Shown piece by piece: positions 48,301 through 61,656 of a stretch of DNA of 64,000 nt (the first letter of the stretch is position 1; the number at the start of each line of letters is the position of its first letter). Source of the DNA: Nautilus pompilius (taxonomy: Eukaryota; Mollusca; Cephalopoda; Nautilida; Nautilidae); assembly GCA_018389105.1 (NCBI GenBank), contig JACATO010000925.1:434001-498000 (forward strand). Direction: 5' to 3'. Position numbers and translations under genes: made by a program. The notes below the pieces were generated by a model. It saw only the letters and a program-made list of their open reading frames with translations, was not told the DNA's origin and made no database searches.

Positions 48301-49847
48301 TCTCAGAAATCACTGGTCCTCCCATAAAAAAAATGCGGTATTTCTTATCTGGTATATGTTGCGTTAGAATATTTCACAAGGATATGCTCAGATTCAGAAG
48401 AGGCCTTCCATACTTACATACACTATTATTATTCATCCATTTTTTAAAACCTAACTGGTTAAGCATTGTTTATTTACTGCAGCTTCAAGTCATTGCATAA
48501 TGGTTTCCTCTTAAGCTAATTATTTATGTATTTGTTCATGCATATTTATCTCCCTTGTCAACAATTTGAAAGCAAAAGCCTGGCATAAAACTAGCTGAAT
48601 ATTGGGAATTACTATAGTTTATGTAATTATGAAGTTTTGTTTTCTTCTTACGGAGTATATAATGTAAAAAAAATCAAATTATACTATAGCTGGGTTCCAT
48701 TTGAATCTTCGTAGTGCATACATTTATGAGTAAAATCTTCAATTTTAAGTGTTAAACTTTAGTCTGAAAAATTGGAAACAGAAGAAAAAAAATATTTGTT
48801 TTTTTTTTTTGAAACTACAAGCCAAAATTCCATTCAGACAGTTGTTAAATTGCAGCGGAGATAACATGGCTGCCTGTTGTGTGTGTGTGTGTATAAACAC
48901 TAAGGCTGAGTGACAGTTTCTTTTCAGTATCTTCCAGGTTTTTTCCATTTCAATGAGAAACTCGATTAACTGAAAAAAAAAGCATGCATAATTTATACGC
49001 AGAAGAGAGTATGTTGTGTTACCTAAGAGACCTACCTATACGGACCGTTTGCAGTTAATTATCTCTCTCTCTCTCCAGCCCAGTTAATGGCTGTGGGCGC
49101 GCTTGACAACGTTTGGCAGTATTAAACAAGATCTAAATCACAATAGTAAAATAATGAGCTTCATTTTTAGACCCGGGTCTGTGATTCCTCATTAAACTTA
49201 TCTTTATTTTTTAAAGTGGAAACAAAACTGAGAGTATGTTTTTATTTTTTAAATAAAAAAAATATAAATCTTAGTACATAGCAATTTAAAAACTTTTCTA
49301 TCCCCCCCTCACTTATGGTATTTTGTCTATACTTGCAGACTTATGTGAAAAGGGTTAAATTAGAACTTCATGATTGGGAAGTTTAGTTCATTTAAAAAAA
49401 AAAACTCAAAAAACAAAACAGCAATACATATTTATATTACTACCTGTTGTGAGAAACCTTGAAAATCTGGAACGGGCAAGATAATGGGGAGAAATTATGG
49501 ACTTTGAGCAGGTGTAATTCTGATGATTAATGACTCTTTGACTACAAAAAAATGTTCAAACGTGAATATTTGCATATGATTGATGCCTTGGCAATATAAA
49601 AACCATTGTTTATACCATGCATTGTAAACCTGCACCTTATATAGTGCATGATTCTTCCCCTTTTTTGGACTCATTAAGAAATAGATTTTAAGTGGATGAA
49701 AGTCTCTTTTGTTTACTCAACCACTGAAAAACTCTGTTGGGATGAACCAGATCATTAATGCTTTAGAAGCTACAGACTACGATTTTAAATTTACTAGTTC
49801 AGATTTTCCCTTGTATACCAATAGTTTTGTAGTTCTTAGGGTAAACA
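45308..49847. other. Non-coding stretch with microsatellites
   Basis: AT-rich sequence with (TA)n at 46513-46531, (TC)n at 47806-47828, (AAC)n at 48049-48076, (GT)n at about 48879-48894 and (CT)n at about 49062-49074. No gene is supported. Confidence 0.5.
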
Positions 49848-49855
49848 ACCTTCAT

Positions 49856-52641
49856 CAGTGGTTCTCAAACTTTTCAAAATTTTTTAAATGTCGGTCCCCT
49901 TACAATTTTTTCAATGTTTCGCGGTCCCTTATTAAATGAAGGATAATAAGCACAGTAAAAATATTGTTTTCAACACTCATTTATTGCAAAAATTACAGAA
50001 CTCAGCCATCAACTTTACAGAGCATTTCAGTGAGATGGATGCACCTGCTTTGCCTTCAACAAATCCTCCACGTTAGGCTGAGTTTTTGACAGGGCCACTC
50101 TTATGTCATGACCCACATCTAGTCTGTTTCGAGACTTTGTTTTGATGGTAAGTAGAGTTGAACACGCAGTCTCGCACTCATAAGTGGTTGCGAATGGAAT
50201 CATCATTCTAAGAGCCATCTTTGCGACATCGGATATGACTGCGCCATTTCAATCCAAAAGTCGCTGCAGCACACCCCAGCTCTCAGCAATCATCTGCTTT
50301 GCATCCCCATCATGCACCAAATCAATAAATTGTTCCTGGATCAAGTTGTCCTCTGAAGGAAGATCGCTGACTGTGAGTGCAAATGGGTTGTTGACGAAAC
50401 GATAGTACTTATCAAATTCCTGCAGATCGGGAAAGTATCGAGAAATTTCTTCACCAAGAATTGAAATGTGGTTTTTTCATCACCTGAAGGATATCATCAT
50501 CGATGTGAAGTGTGTTTTCATCAAGAAATATGTTTAGCTTGGAAATGGTGCAAAGTTCTTGCTTTCCAACTTCGAATGCCATAATACAAGCTTCATTTTG
50601 AAAGCAGTCAATTTTTCATGACAATGGAGCATGGTGATCTCTTTACCTTGCAGCGCAACATTGACGCTGTTCACAGATTCGAATATGTCCACCAGATATG
50701 ACGGGCACGTCAGATAACGGTTATCAGAGAAATTTTTGTGCATGCCTGGTCTAGCGTCTTGTAGAAAATCGTGTATTTCTTTTTGTAGTACTAAAACTCT
50801 CTTCAGAACTTTCCCCCTTGAAAGCCACCTTACGTTTGAGTGCAGTTTCAAATTCCGAATCATTTTCTTTGCATAACTCAGCAAACAGGTGCGAGTTAAG
50901 GGCGTTCGCTTTTATGAAATTCACCGCTTTGATCACGTCATTCAAAACATTTTTAAACTCATCAGGCATGGTTTTCACCATCAGTGCTTGACGATGAATA
51001 GTGCAGTGTGTACCAATAGCCTCCGGGGACTTTTCCTTCACCAAAGTCTGAAAACCGGAACGGCAACCAAGCATCGCCGGAGCACCATCGGTGCACACCC
51101 CATTAGTATGCTCCCACTTAATACCATGCGCTTTGAAAAATCGGTCAACTTTGAAAAATATTTCCTTTGCAGTTGTCTTGGTACTTAGGCTTTCGCAAAA
51201 CAAGAATTCGTCTTCAAGGTGCTTGTCATGCACATAACGAACATAGACGCAAAGTTGGGCTAAGTTAGCGGCATCCGTTGTTTCATCAAGTTGGATTGCA
51301 AAAAAGTTAAACATTGAATTCTGAATCTTCGAGACCACTTACGACAGAGTGTTATCAGACATTTCAGTTATTCGCCGACTAACAGTATCGTTTGACAGGG
51401 AGACATACCTCAGCTTCTGTAGTTCAGAACTTCCCAGCAAATTCGATATAATATCTTTGCAGCAGGGCAATATCAACGTTTCTCCAATGTTATGGGATTT
51501 TTTGGCGGCAGAAATATTCCTTGAAACCTCATAAGAAGCCTTCAGACCAGCCATAATGTCCTGCGAAAACATTCCCAAGTTATCAAGTCTGGATTCGATC
51601 AATCCTTCGGCTTTTCGTTTGAAGAAGTCTGCAGCTTTGTTAGTTGAACTGGGATGCTTAGTTTCCAGGTGTCTCTTTAACTTGCTGGTCTTTAGTGAAG
51701 TAGATGCCAACACTTCGGAGCACAAAACGCACTGCGGTTTCTCTTCTTCACCAGAATTTATCACAGTAAATCCGAATTTCAAATACGATTCGTCATATCT
51801 CATCTTTTTTTGGAGGCATTCTGAAAGCGAAAACAAGATGTAATGTAGCGATAACCTCGAGAAGGACTCTGAGAAGGACCTTTATAACGTACATTACCTA
51901 TTTGGTATTTTTAAAATAATTGAACAAACGACAAACATGAAAGTATGCATCAGTTAAATACATATTCGGCACGATAATTTTTCAATATTTTTTGCGGATA
52001 ATATCCTTATAAAATACTAACTGAAACCCGATCTTTGGTCGCCTCAATCAAATAAATACTAAAAGAAAAAGGACTTACCGGAACGATCGGGGAAACAGCG
52101 TGTGTCAGTGTATATCACAGAGATGTAAAGAGAGAAAGACACGTCCGCAAAATGGAGGATAAACAGATAAAACTGCCTGCATTCTCAAGGCAACTTTCCA
52201 CCTCTCAATGTACTTTAGGGATACAGTGAGCTATCCACACAATTGTGTGAGGCTGACCTCACTTGTCTAGCAGATACTTGCATGCAGTTTCCATTGTTGT
52301 GTCCACAGGTCTGCTGGTTTACGCAGACAACCCACCACCTACCCGCATGTTGTTCATGTGACTGCACATGTGTCCCTTTGCATACCTTGTCTGAGTCTAA
52401 CTCTTAGACTGCAATTTGAAGTCTTCAGTAAAGATTGTACTGTGACAACTTGCCTTCTTACAGTTAGGTGAACACATGAGTCAGCGCTAGCGGATTTGAC
52501 CAACATTTTCGGTAAAACAATGGCTACAAAATTCCCAAGAACCACAACTAAAATCAATGAAGAAAGCGTCACCTTCGTGGTCCCCTTAAAATTGCTTGGC
52601 GGTCCCCTAGGGGACCGCGGACCCCAGTTTGAGAACCACTG
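49856..52641 (-). mobile_element. hAT transposon, end to end, with perfect 8-bp target duplication
   Basis: A 2786-bp element with 16-bp perfect terminal inverted repeats (CAGTGGTTCTCAAACT at 49856; complement at 52626-52641) and the 8-bp direct repeat ACCTTCAT on each side (49848-49855 and 52642-52649). The 8-bp duplication and CAGTGGTTCTCAAA start are typical of hAT elements of the Charlie type. The right subterminal region holds a palindromic GGTCCCCTAGGGGACC (52602-52617) with more copies of GGTCCC nearby at both ends, likely transposase binding sites. It carries one transposase gene on the minus strand (separate entry). About 780 bp between the transposase start and the right end is the 5' leader. 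Perfect TSD and TIR suggest a relatively recent insertion. Confidence 0.95.
50027..51819 (-). pseudogene. hAT transposase (BED finger, ZBED5/SCAND3-like), lightly broken
   Basis: The likely start is ATG 51819 (MPPKK), after which a run of seven A appears one base too long and shifts the frame; the protein continues as MRYDESYLKFGF. Then come a BED zinc finger (CVLC, RHLETKH), the catalytic core with QLDETTD (first Asp) and VCTDGAPAM (second Asp), CTIHRQAL, NVRWLSRGKVL (the RW motif), and a C-terminal hAT dimerisation domain, MIPFATTYECETACSTLL with NRLDVGHDIRVAL. One in-frame TAA (51336-51338), a frameshift near 50.86 kb and further shifts or stops at 50.05-50.58 kb break it. About 590 residues would be the intact length. 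The role was cut-and-paste transposition of its own ends. Confidence 0.9.
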
Positions 52642-52649
52642 ACCTTCAT

Positions 52650-54620
52650 TATATCAGTCCTTTTTAGCGTTTCTATAGCTGAATTTTAACTATGGTATCC
52701 TGAAATGAATAACGATTTTCATCTTTAGTTTAATAAAATGGTTGCAGTTTTAATAAAACAAATTTTCCTTAAATCAAATGAAATTTGAAATGGCAGAAGG
52801 GTCACTCAATCTCCTGTCACATTTTCTCTCAGTAATGATGTTAATGGGTTTAACTCTACTAAATATCAAATTTGGATTTTATTTCTTTCTTCTTTTTTTT
52901 TGTGATGAGTGAGTGAACCAATAATGACTGCTATGGACATCCAACCAAACTCTGGTTGTAATGCCAAGTCTCATCTCTAGTATACTGATAGGTTGCTTCA
53001 TATGTTTCTCTCTCCCTCGTTTTTTGATGCAGCTTATTATTTCGCATTAATTTACATAAAAAAGAAAAAAGAAAAGTGATTGAATGTAGTATTTTTGTTA
53101 AATCTCTCTACCTTTTTTGTCAAAGTTACAAAATTAAAAATATACCCTATGAGAACTATGATCATAGCCTCAGTGTGACCTGTTACTGGTGTTCAGACAA
53201 ACCTGCTGAGGTCTGATTGTAACTTCTCTAAATGACCAGCCATTCTGTCTTCTGATAGCACACCAGGATAAGTAATTGAGGTGTATATTTTAATTTTTTA
53301 TCATTTTATAATGTTGCACTGGCACATTTTAAAAGACTATGTCTAATGGGATACAATAAAAGTAGATGTTCATAAGAGCTGACCTTTTCTTTCCTAGCTT
53401 TTGCGACAAATATAACCATAACTGGATTTTCCAGTCCTAGCCAACTTGACAACTAAAGCAGCATGGCACAAATTTGATTTCACTTAAATCCACCATTTCT
53501 ACAACCATTTATCACACCTTCAACGTAACTTCGTGTAAAAGGTGAACATCACTAAGTGGTTAGTTATTAACCCCGGTCATCTGCAATATATCTCTGAAAC
53601 GCCAGCATCAGGGAACTCCAATAGACAAGCAAACTTTGCTGAGCCCCTTCCCTTTCCTTCTGCTAAAGGCATTACAAGACATTGCAGTCTTATTTGGTGG
53701 GGAAACACAACACAGATGGGTTCCAGGGTGTGGTGGGCTGCCTTTGAGCTGTGTCTGTGACTGCAGCTAAAAATCTGGCCTGCCTCTAAATCTAGGAGCC
53801 AGTCATTCATTTGCACGGCAGACAGGCTGTGAATTAGACGCACATTTAAAATATACAGGGAGGAAAACACTACCTGTAGTTGAAACATTAAAAAAAATTA
53901 AATAGTGAGAGTAGAAACCTGTGGAGTTAAAAGATTTGTTGTTTTTTTTCTGTGTTAAAAACATTAAATTTTAGATATTACTATTTATTTGAATTGAAAC
54001 CTTTTACAGATTTTAAAGCATGCATACATAAACACTGCTGTTTGCAATTGTTCAGTAAGAGTTATGGAGTATTCTTGCATAATGTTATTTTGAACTGGCT
54101 CTGAAAGTTGCCTCTTGGAGAGAATTCCAGATTTCTGTAAAATCTTTCTTAGCCATGGTTTCCTCTGGAAAAAAGAAAAGTCAGGGTTGATAAAGATAGG
54201 AATGAAAATATATTAACATTAAGTCAATGCTGTTCTTTGTTTTGCTTGAAAAGTAATTAAAGCATATATACATTTTCTTACTCTTTGACAGCCTAACCAT
54301 AGCACCTATAGGCCCCAAGTCTGGGTATAGCCACTTCAGAACCTGGGCAAGGTTTTCAGCTACCACTCATTGGCCTAAAGCCATTTCTTCGTGTGCAGCA
54401 CCAGATGCCCCAGCTAGCACACATAAAAACAACAATTTCTCAACTAAGCATTCTCTCTCTTTTTTTTTTTTCTTTCATCTTTTCTCTTTTGTTATCACTG
54501 TAAATCTCAAATTCTGAGCAGATAATAAAGTTAGAATTATATTTTGGAAATAAATTCTATGTGCTTTTAGTCCATGGGTAGGCACTGTGAGGGACAGGGC
54601 ATATAACATAAAGATACACA
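52650..54620. other. Non-coding stretch
   Basis: AT-rich except for 53.56-53.85 kb, which is visibly GC-richer and has a 103-residue open frame on the minus strand (53577-53888) without a recognisable domain. No gene or transposon ends seen. Confidence 0.45.
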
Positions 54621-54622
54621 TA

Positions 54623-55460
54623 CGAGGTCTGTCAAAAAAGTATCCAACCTTAGGCCGGGAAAAAAAAATTACGTACTTGGTGGGGTTCAATTGCTAATCC
54701 CCTTCGGAGTGGGCCCCTTGTGCCCCCACACACTTAGCCCAGCGATCCTTCCACTGTTCGAAGCACGTCTGGAATGCTTCTTCCGGAATGGCTCTCAGCT
54801 CCACCGTCGCATTCCGCATGATGTCCTCTCGGCTCTCAACAACCCTAACCTCATGACGAAGTTGTTGTTGCTCCTGAGAAAGCAGCTTGGGCACAAATTT
54901 CACTGCCATTCTGCACAAGCCCTGATCCTCCTTTAAAATTGCATGTGCAGAATCTTTACTGATCCCAACCTTGTCACCAACTTTCCCACACCGTCAAACG
55001 ACGATCTTCCATAATCAAGGTCCGCACTTTCTCGATAACAACTGCATTGCAGTTTGTTGATGGCCTCCCGGAACGCTGGTCACTCTCCACGGATGTGCGG
55101 CCATCTTTGAACCTGTTGTACCATTCTTTTATTTGGGTAACACCCATGGCATTGTCACCAAAAGCCTGTTGCATTTTGCGAATTATTTCCACTTGGGTAT
55201 CTCCGAGCTTTTTGCAAAACTTGATGCAAGATCGTTGCTCCACACGTTCTGTCATCACGGGCAGAATGAAAATGTGACGAGTAAGTAGTACAACACCTCA
55301 CACGATGGCTGCCTGACACCAACTGATGCATCCAGCAAGCCCGCCAAAAACCACGCATACGCATGAAGGCATGCCGCCTCACTATGCACACTTTTGCCTC
55401 CCTAACGTCATTACTTCCAACGGGAAAAAATAAAGTAGGATACTTTTTCGACTGACCTTG
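54623..55460 (-). mobile_element. mariner transposon, internally deleted copy
   Basis: An 838-bp element between TAs (54621-54622, 55461-55462). Ends pair imperfectly over about 25 bp: CGAGGTCTGTCAAAAAAGTA on the left and CAAGGTCAGTCGAAAAAGTA on the complement of the right. It is about 470 bp shorter than its relative at 61657-62964, with the loss inside the transposase catalytic domain. Ends and protein show that the two belong to one subfamily. Confidence 0.9.
54694..55258 (-). pseudogene. mariner transposase with catalytic core deleted
   Basis: The N-terminal DNA-binding part begins MTERVEQRSCIKFCKKLGDT and runs through FGDNAMGVTQIKEWYNRFKD, a helix-turn-helix, and SGRPST with its linker. 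A second frame picks up MAVKFVPKLLSQEQQQLRHE. There the sequence jumps to the far C-terminus, ESREDIMRNATVELRAIPEE then KDRWAKCVGAQGAHSEGD and stop. All three catalytic Asp positions lie in the missing segment. The N-terminal half could in principle still bind the ends, but a frameshift near 54.98 kb (after MEDRRLTV) breaks it, so no product is expected. Confidence 0.85.
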
Positions 55461-55462
55461 TA

Positions 55463-58400
55463 TATATTTAGCCATGATTCTAATTAAAAAATGATTACTA
55501 AGCTCAGTAATGTATAATTAAGATTAAACTTTGAGCTGGCAGATATATATAACAAAAAAAACACACTTAGCCAAAATACCTGGTCTGTTTTTTTTCTTTT
55601 AATCTCATTCAACCTGCATTATTGCAAAGCTTGTAGTTATGTCATCTAAATGGAGAAGTACACATTCGTTTAACTGTTTTGAATCTGTTCAGACAAAAGG
55701 TCAGGAATACATTACAGTTTACACAAAGTATCCAAACATTTGCTGCTGCATCCTTTTTGGTTAATTACTCAGCTTGTACTGTTGCATTTCTGCTAGTGTT
55801 AGATTAGGCCAGACACCTATACATCTCAGATATGGTCTTGTTTCGAATTGCTCATTTGCTGAATCGAATTTCCAGTTTAACAGTTTCTGCAGTTGCTAGG
55901 TAAATCTAAAATTTGGAAAACAATTTTGGTAGTATGGAATCTTTAGTGGCCTTGTGGAAGAAATTCTCTGTGTCAGTATAGCATCTCCTACATACAGTCT
56001 GTGAACACCCATCTTTGATTACAAGAGGTGACCATACATAAATATAACAATTACTAGTTGAAAGGGTCCAGATGCAGCCTGGATTTTGATCCACTGATTC
56101 ATTTTACTTTTGCCTTAATTATGATGCCACCTGGATTGAACAAATCTTGGAATAGGAACTGTAATTAAATAGCTTTTGAACATGCCTGAATAGGGAAATA
56201 ATTTTAATAGCAGAAATACCTAGTGTGATTTTTACTTCACATGATCTTAGATTCCTGCAGTGAAACCCCACATAATCTTGTATAAAGTTTTCCTAAAATG
56301 ACATTGATTTCTTATATTGTGGAAAATGTTTGGAAAAGGAAATTTGCTAGTAAACTGTCCATCAGGAAGTGTCTTTTCTAAATACATCGTATTATTAATT
56401 TGTTATTGAATGCAAGAGCAAAGAATCAGCTGACTACTGATGTGTGAGAAGTGAATGTGTTCTTTGGTCATCTAGTTGAATTCTAAAGATTTTTGCCATC
56501 AGCTGAAGGAGAAATGTATAGATGAGGTGAAAATTTGGCATTTTTATGTAAAGCTCAATTTGTAGATATGCTCACTTAAATCTGTATGTGTATAGGGACA
56601 GTGGCTTTAGCAGTTTTGCTTAGAAAATTGTTTGAAAACCTTTTGCTTTTTTAATTGCTTGTTTATTCATCTTTATGCATGGACTTTGAATAAAGGTCAG
56701 TAGTAGTAAATTATTGTTAAACAAGTTTGTTTTATTTGACAGGCTTGGAAATGTAGTTAAAAATGATAAGGCAGTCTTTTTGTGTATGCACATACAAACT
56801 GGTGAATAGATACACAAGCAGAAGAAATACATCAGAGTTTGATATGGTACCAACCAGTAAGAAACATCATGCTTTTGGTGACATGGAATCGAGCCGGGTT
56901 TGAATTTGGATCTATGCAATACTGTGCGCACACACCTGTTTCACATTTTGTGCAGTTAGTTAACAAGTTGGCCATGAATCTAAAGTAATTACAAAGTAGA
57001 AGAGATTGAATGTCTTTGATTTCCATAAACTTTGTACAGTGGATAGTAAATACACCCATGATAGGTATTATAGGAAACGTTTATTACTACAGGTGAGGGT
57101 ATATTTTATTTTGTACATTTGAGAATCATCCCTTGAAAAATCGAAATTAACAACAAGACTTTGAGAAAGCAATGATGAAGAGTTGACATTGTGGTAACTA
57201 AAAAAATTACTGATCTTTGATGGAACATTTATTTTTCATTTTTATTATGACTTCTGAATCCATATTACCTTTCAACGATGGATTCCTTAAAATAATGCTG
57301 ATGGAAATAAACAATTTCTGATGCTATGGTGATTTTTTGTGGTTTTCTCAGGTGTTTGTGCTATGCAAGGAATCTATTTAATGAGGCTATAGGTGTAACT
57401 TCAAATTTTATAATAAAATGCTGCCTAAGTATGGATCTATATCTAATTTATCCCCCCCCCATGGAATTGTCTTGAGTACATTGAGAGAAGAATGTGCATT
57501 GAATATCGAATGCAAGTCTTAGATTTATGCCTTTTGTATTAGAGTTGATCAAATATTTTTTGGATTAAAATGTAGAATAAAATATCATATACAGCAACAA
57601 TTAGTATTTTTTGTTTTCACCGGACATTAGGCAGTGAATTAAATGTCGAGTTTTGGACAGATGGATAACCTTACTCCCACATTAAAGGTCAGAAAACCCT
57701 AACATAATGCGGAATTTTAACCTTGAAAAGCACCTTAATTATTATTATATTCTGTTGTGCTGTTTGATTTTTTTTTTTTTAAAAATCTTAGAAATGCTAT
57801 TCATAGTTGGGAAAGATCTAAACCACATGCTGTGCTTGGCAATCTCTGACAGAGTTTAATTATTACCATTATTTAAATGTTCTATTCTAGCATTGTGTAG
57901 ATATTCAGCTCTCAGTATTAAAACTGATTTCACATTTCATGTTTAATGAGTTTAGTTGTCCAAATATTATTGAATCACATGAAACAGAGTTGTTCCAGAG
58001 AAAATACCACTGCATACATTCTTTTTCCCCATTAATGTACATTTGGGTAAAACTAAATGTTATAGGTACGGACTTGGTATTCACTGCAGCTCAAAATAAA
58101 GTAAAAGAAAAAGAAGAAAAAAACTTGAACAAAGACTAACATAAACCGAATAACCTCTTTGTGTTGGGGAAAGTGCAGCTAACTGGCAAGAATATATCTT
58201 CCATTGCTTGCTGAGATTCTATTGATTCAGATGTAATGAAGATATAGCAGATCTCACTGCAGGATGCTCTCAGAAAGATATGGGGGAGGAGTAAACAATT
58301 TGGGACACTTTCAGACTCAATTAACGAAGGGATTTAGAACCATTTTCTAGAAGATGATGTGTATGCGCTACAGACTCTTGTTAGGCTTACTTGTATAAGA

Positions 58401-61400
58401 TGGCTTTTCATGCCTCTCTTGACTGCTTTGTTTTATAATTCAGTTTGCCTGCTTTGTTTTTTGTTGATCTCTGATGTTTAAGCAATGAGACATGAAATAT
58501 AAAAATCTGATACCAAACAAAGACAGGTTAAGTGTTGCACAGTTGAAATTCATTTCCCCTAGTCAGTAGGGAAGCCTGTCCACTTCCTGTTCTTATGTCT
58601 GTGATTGATCTATTTTCTGTGGGGGGGCTATAACTGCTGATGTTTGAAGGCATTGGTTCAAATAGGAGTGGACAAATAGAATTGCTTTCAACAGTCACTT
58701 CACGAAAACTATTTTTAAAACTTATGGATATAATGTCATTGAATTATTTAAAAATTGAATAGTGTAGAGGCTGGATAATTTTTTTTTTTTATCCAGTGGC
58801 ATAATTTCTCTCCAGCTGTCATTTCTTGTGAATAAGCTGTCTGAACGAATTTTGAGGTCTCCTGTGTACAGGAGGAGAAGACTTCCCATGCCCGAATCTT
58901 CTGATGGTGATGGGGAATATGGACTCTGTTTCCTGTGGCTCTGCAGTTTTTTAAATAACTTTTTTTATTAATGCCTAATAGTGTGGTTCACCAAATCTAT
59001 CCAATAAATGAGAGTGACTGGTGACACTTTGGGCCTTTTCACTTTGCTCTCTCTCTCAAAACAGGGCAGCTGAAGTACAGAATAAACAATGCGAGATACT
59101 GGTCAATAGCAGGGGATGTGCCATTGATCATATTATAGCACTAGTCCGTTATTTTGATTGAAGAAGGCTAGATTGTAATTTGTTGTCTCCAACTTATTCT
59201 TTTGTCTTTGCTTTTTTTGTTTGCATGATAGTGGGCAAACAAAACTAAATCTTAAAATAAGTAAACAGTACTTTAATTTAAAATGCGTGGCCACTGCTCA
59301 ACTCCTTGCAGAATCCTGCACCCAACAAAACAATGGACAAGTATATTTATGGGGTTACTCTTTTAGAATTAACACCCACTGCCTATAAATATACAGAAAT
59401 ATTCAAAAGCTTAGGGTTATCATCAGAGTAGTATCTGACAATGACTATAATAAATGGAAAAGCAGGAGGGAGTGGGGGGGGGGACAAATACAAGGATTTT
59501 TTTGATCAGTAGTTACAGGTCTTCTGTCCTTTCTGATTCTTCCCAGGAATGCATATATTGGAACTAGCCACCTGCTTGGACATTAAGCATGATCAGGCTG
59601 AATGCAGCTTAGCCTACTATATTTTACATTTCCTGCTAAACCAAGTGGAATCTGTCTGTTGTTTGGAAACTGGTGTTCATGGATTTGCTTATGTTGTACT
59701 TTAAAGAAATCTTCATTTGGTACTAACATTATAAAATCCAAATTCTCAAGTTGCATATTAGCAAGAATACCAGCAATGCTGGGTGAGTATTGTTACAGAG
59801 ACAAAAGCACTTGCAGAGTCAAGCATGCGCATTAATGCTTGCTTTTTTATTATCATTTATTTATAAATTATTGGGAGATTTCTAACGTCTGTTTATTTAA
59901 TAGCAGCTAAATGCGAATTATTGGAAATATATAAGTATATATATATATATATATACACATATATATTAAAATAAAGGACATAGAATGTAATCAATAAGTA
60001 TGCAGGGAGATGAAAGAATTCTCATTAGATGGGAGATGAAATTGTAAGAAGAATCAGTTTGGATATCCTCCACAAAGAACCGAGTGAAGAAGACATGATC
60101 TTGGTACAAAGTGACCGATATACGAATTGGAGAGAAACTGATAGGAAAGCATCAACATGAGTGAGATACAGATGTTCAGTTCCTGCTGAAGACATTCATG
60201 TTTTTCCAAGCAGATCACCATTGGTCTTAATTTATGGAATTAGATTTAAAAGAAGTAACTCTTGGCTGCCTTGAAGTTAGGTTTACTTATGTAATTAAAT
60301 CTCTGAGGTCTTGCTTAGCCAGTTGCTTGTCGTTCACATGGAAACATTGATCTGATTTTAGTTCTAGTCTTTTTCATAGCTAAAGAGGAATTTTTAGTTT
60401 AACAGTCACTTCAAGTGGCTTAGGAACCCCTTATTTTAATGTTTCTAAGTTCTCTATCAAATTTAATTGTCCCAAAAAATTGATTTGAGGATGGCAAAAT
60501 AACAGCTTTTGTGTCTCTGTACTTTGAAATTCTATAAGGGTCTGTTAGATAAGAGAGGAAGAAATATAATTCAGTTTTAATGAAGATGACCTGAAAAGAT
60601 TTGTCCTTTGATTTTGGAAGATTATAATGAATGTTCTAGAAGAAATTAATTGTCTGTGAGTTTATGAAGGAGACTGGGAATTTCAAGAAGGGTTTGCTGT
60701 TTCTTATTCTCAAGCTTGTAATACTGTACCTGCTGAAGACTTGTGATTTGGCAGCCAGAGATGGAGGTGCGATAACTCTAGCTGCTCCTTATTCCAGTAA
60801 TCACCTATATATAGGAACAGCCAATGTAATGGTATCCATGTGAGTTTCGTTTAACTGCCCCTTATGCAGATGCATATTTATTATTAAACCTCTAAATCCA
60901 CTAAACAAACAGAATCAGTAACTGCAGCTGCTTGACAATTTGATTAAAGATAAAAAAGAAACTGAAGGCAGCGTAATTTTCTGGTCTGGTGATTTGGCCA
61001 ATGCAGCGATATTCTCAACACAGAACACCTGATAACATTCTTATTTTAAGAGTTACTAACGTTCCCTTTATTGTCTTAAGAACTCTAATAATTCTCATCA
61101 ACAGACAAATCACCCTTGTTGGCAAACTACTTATTTATCTAATGGAGGGGGGGAAGGGGAAGGTGTTTTGGTGATTTTTAGTAATCATTTGGGACCATCT
61201 ATTTTTCATTAAATTGCCACAAATTTCAAGTAAACACACAAATCTGTTTTCTTTCTTTTCTATTTCATCAAGCTGAGAGAATTTTCTTCTGGCAGTTTCT
61301 CACTTGGAAAGGAGGATGAATGTTGAACTAAAAAAGCAAAAGAAGACATTTAAACAGATGATTGGAGAATTGTCAGGTTGATGTATTGTGGGCATGAGAC

Positions 61401-61654
61401 TCGGGTAATCCGCATGTTTGGTTTTCTTCCACACCTCAGCTAAGAAGCCAGCATCATTTGCTTAATTTTACTGCAAACCCACACCCCCCCCCACCCCACG
61501 TAACTTCCCTGTGGTTGTGAGAATTTTGTTTTCTGCTCTATGGCTGCATCGTTTTAACTTGCTTTAATATCGATGTCCCATTTTCAATAGAGTTTATGTT
61601 AAAAAAAAAAACACTAATCTTTGGGGATCTGAATTCAGCAGGCAGTGTATCACA
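55463..61654. other. Non-coding stretch
   Basis: AT-rich sequence with a (TA)n run at 59937-59955, a 7-bp perfect stem CTCCTGT-gt-ACAGGAG at 58859-58874, a G-run at 59473-59482 and a C-rich tract at 61482-61498. Open frames are all short (the longest is 103 residues at 56620-56931, minus) and unrecognised. Confidence 0.5.
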
Positions 61655-61656
61655 TA

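Noticed and set aside
50889-51843. Plus-strand frames of 60-100 residues in the hAT element
   Set aside because: They are antisense to the transposase, whose domains are unambiguous on the minus strand.
55155-55475. 106-residue minus-strand frame at the mariner's right end
   Set aside because: It overlaps the real transposase N-terminus in a different frame and contains no domain.
56880-56925. GGGTTTGAATTTGG, similar to a decayed RNA polymerase III B box
   Set aside because: No A box at the right distance, no tail and no flanking direct repeat.
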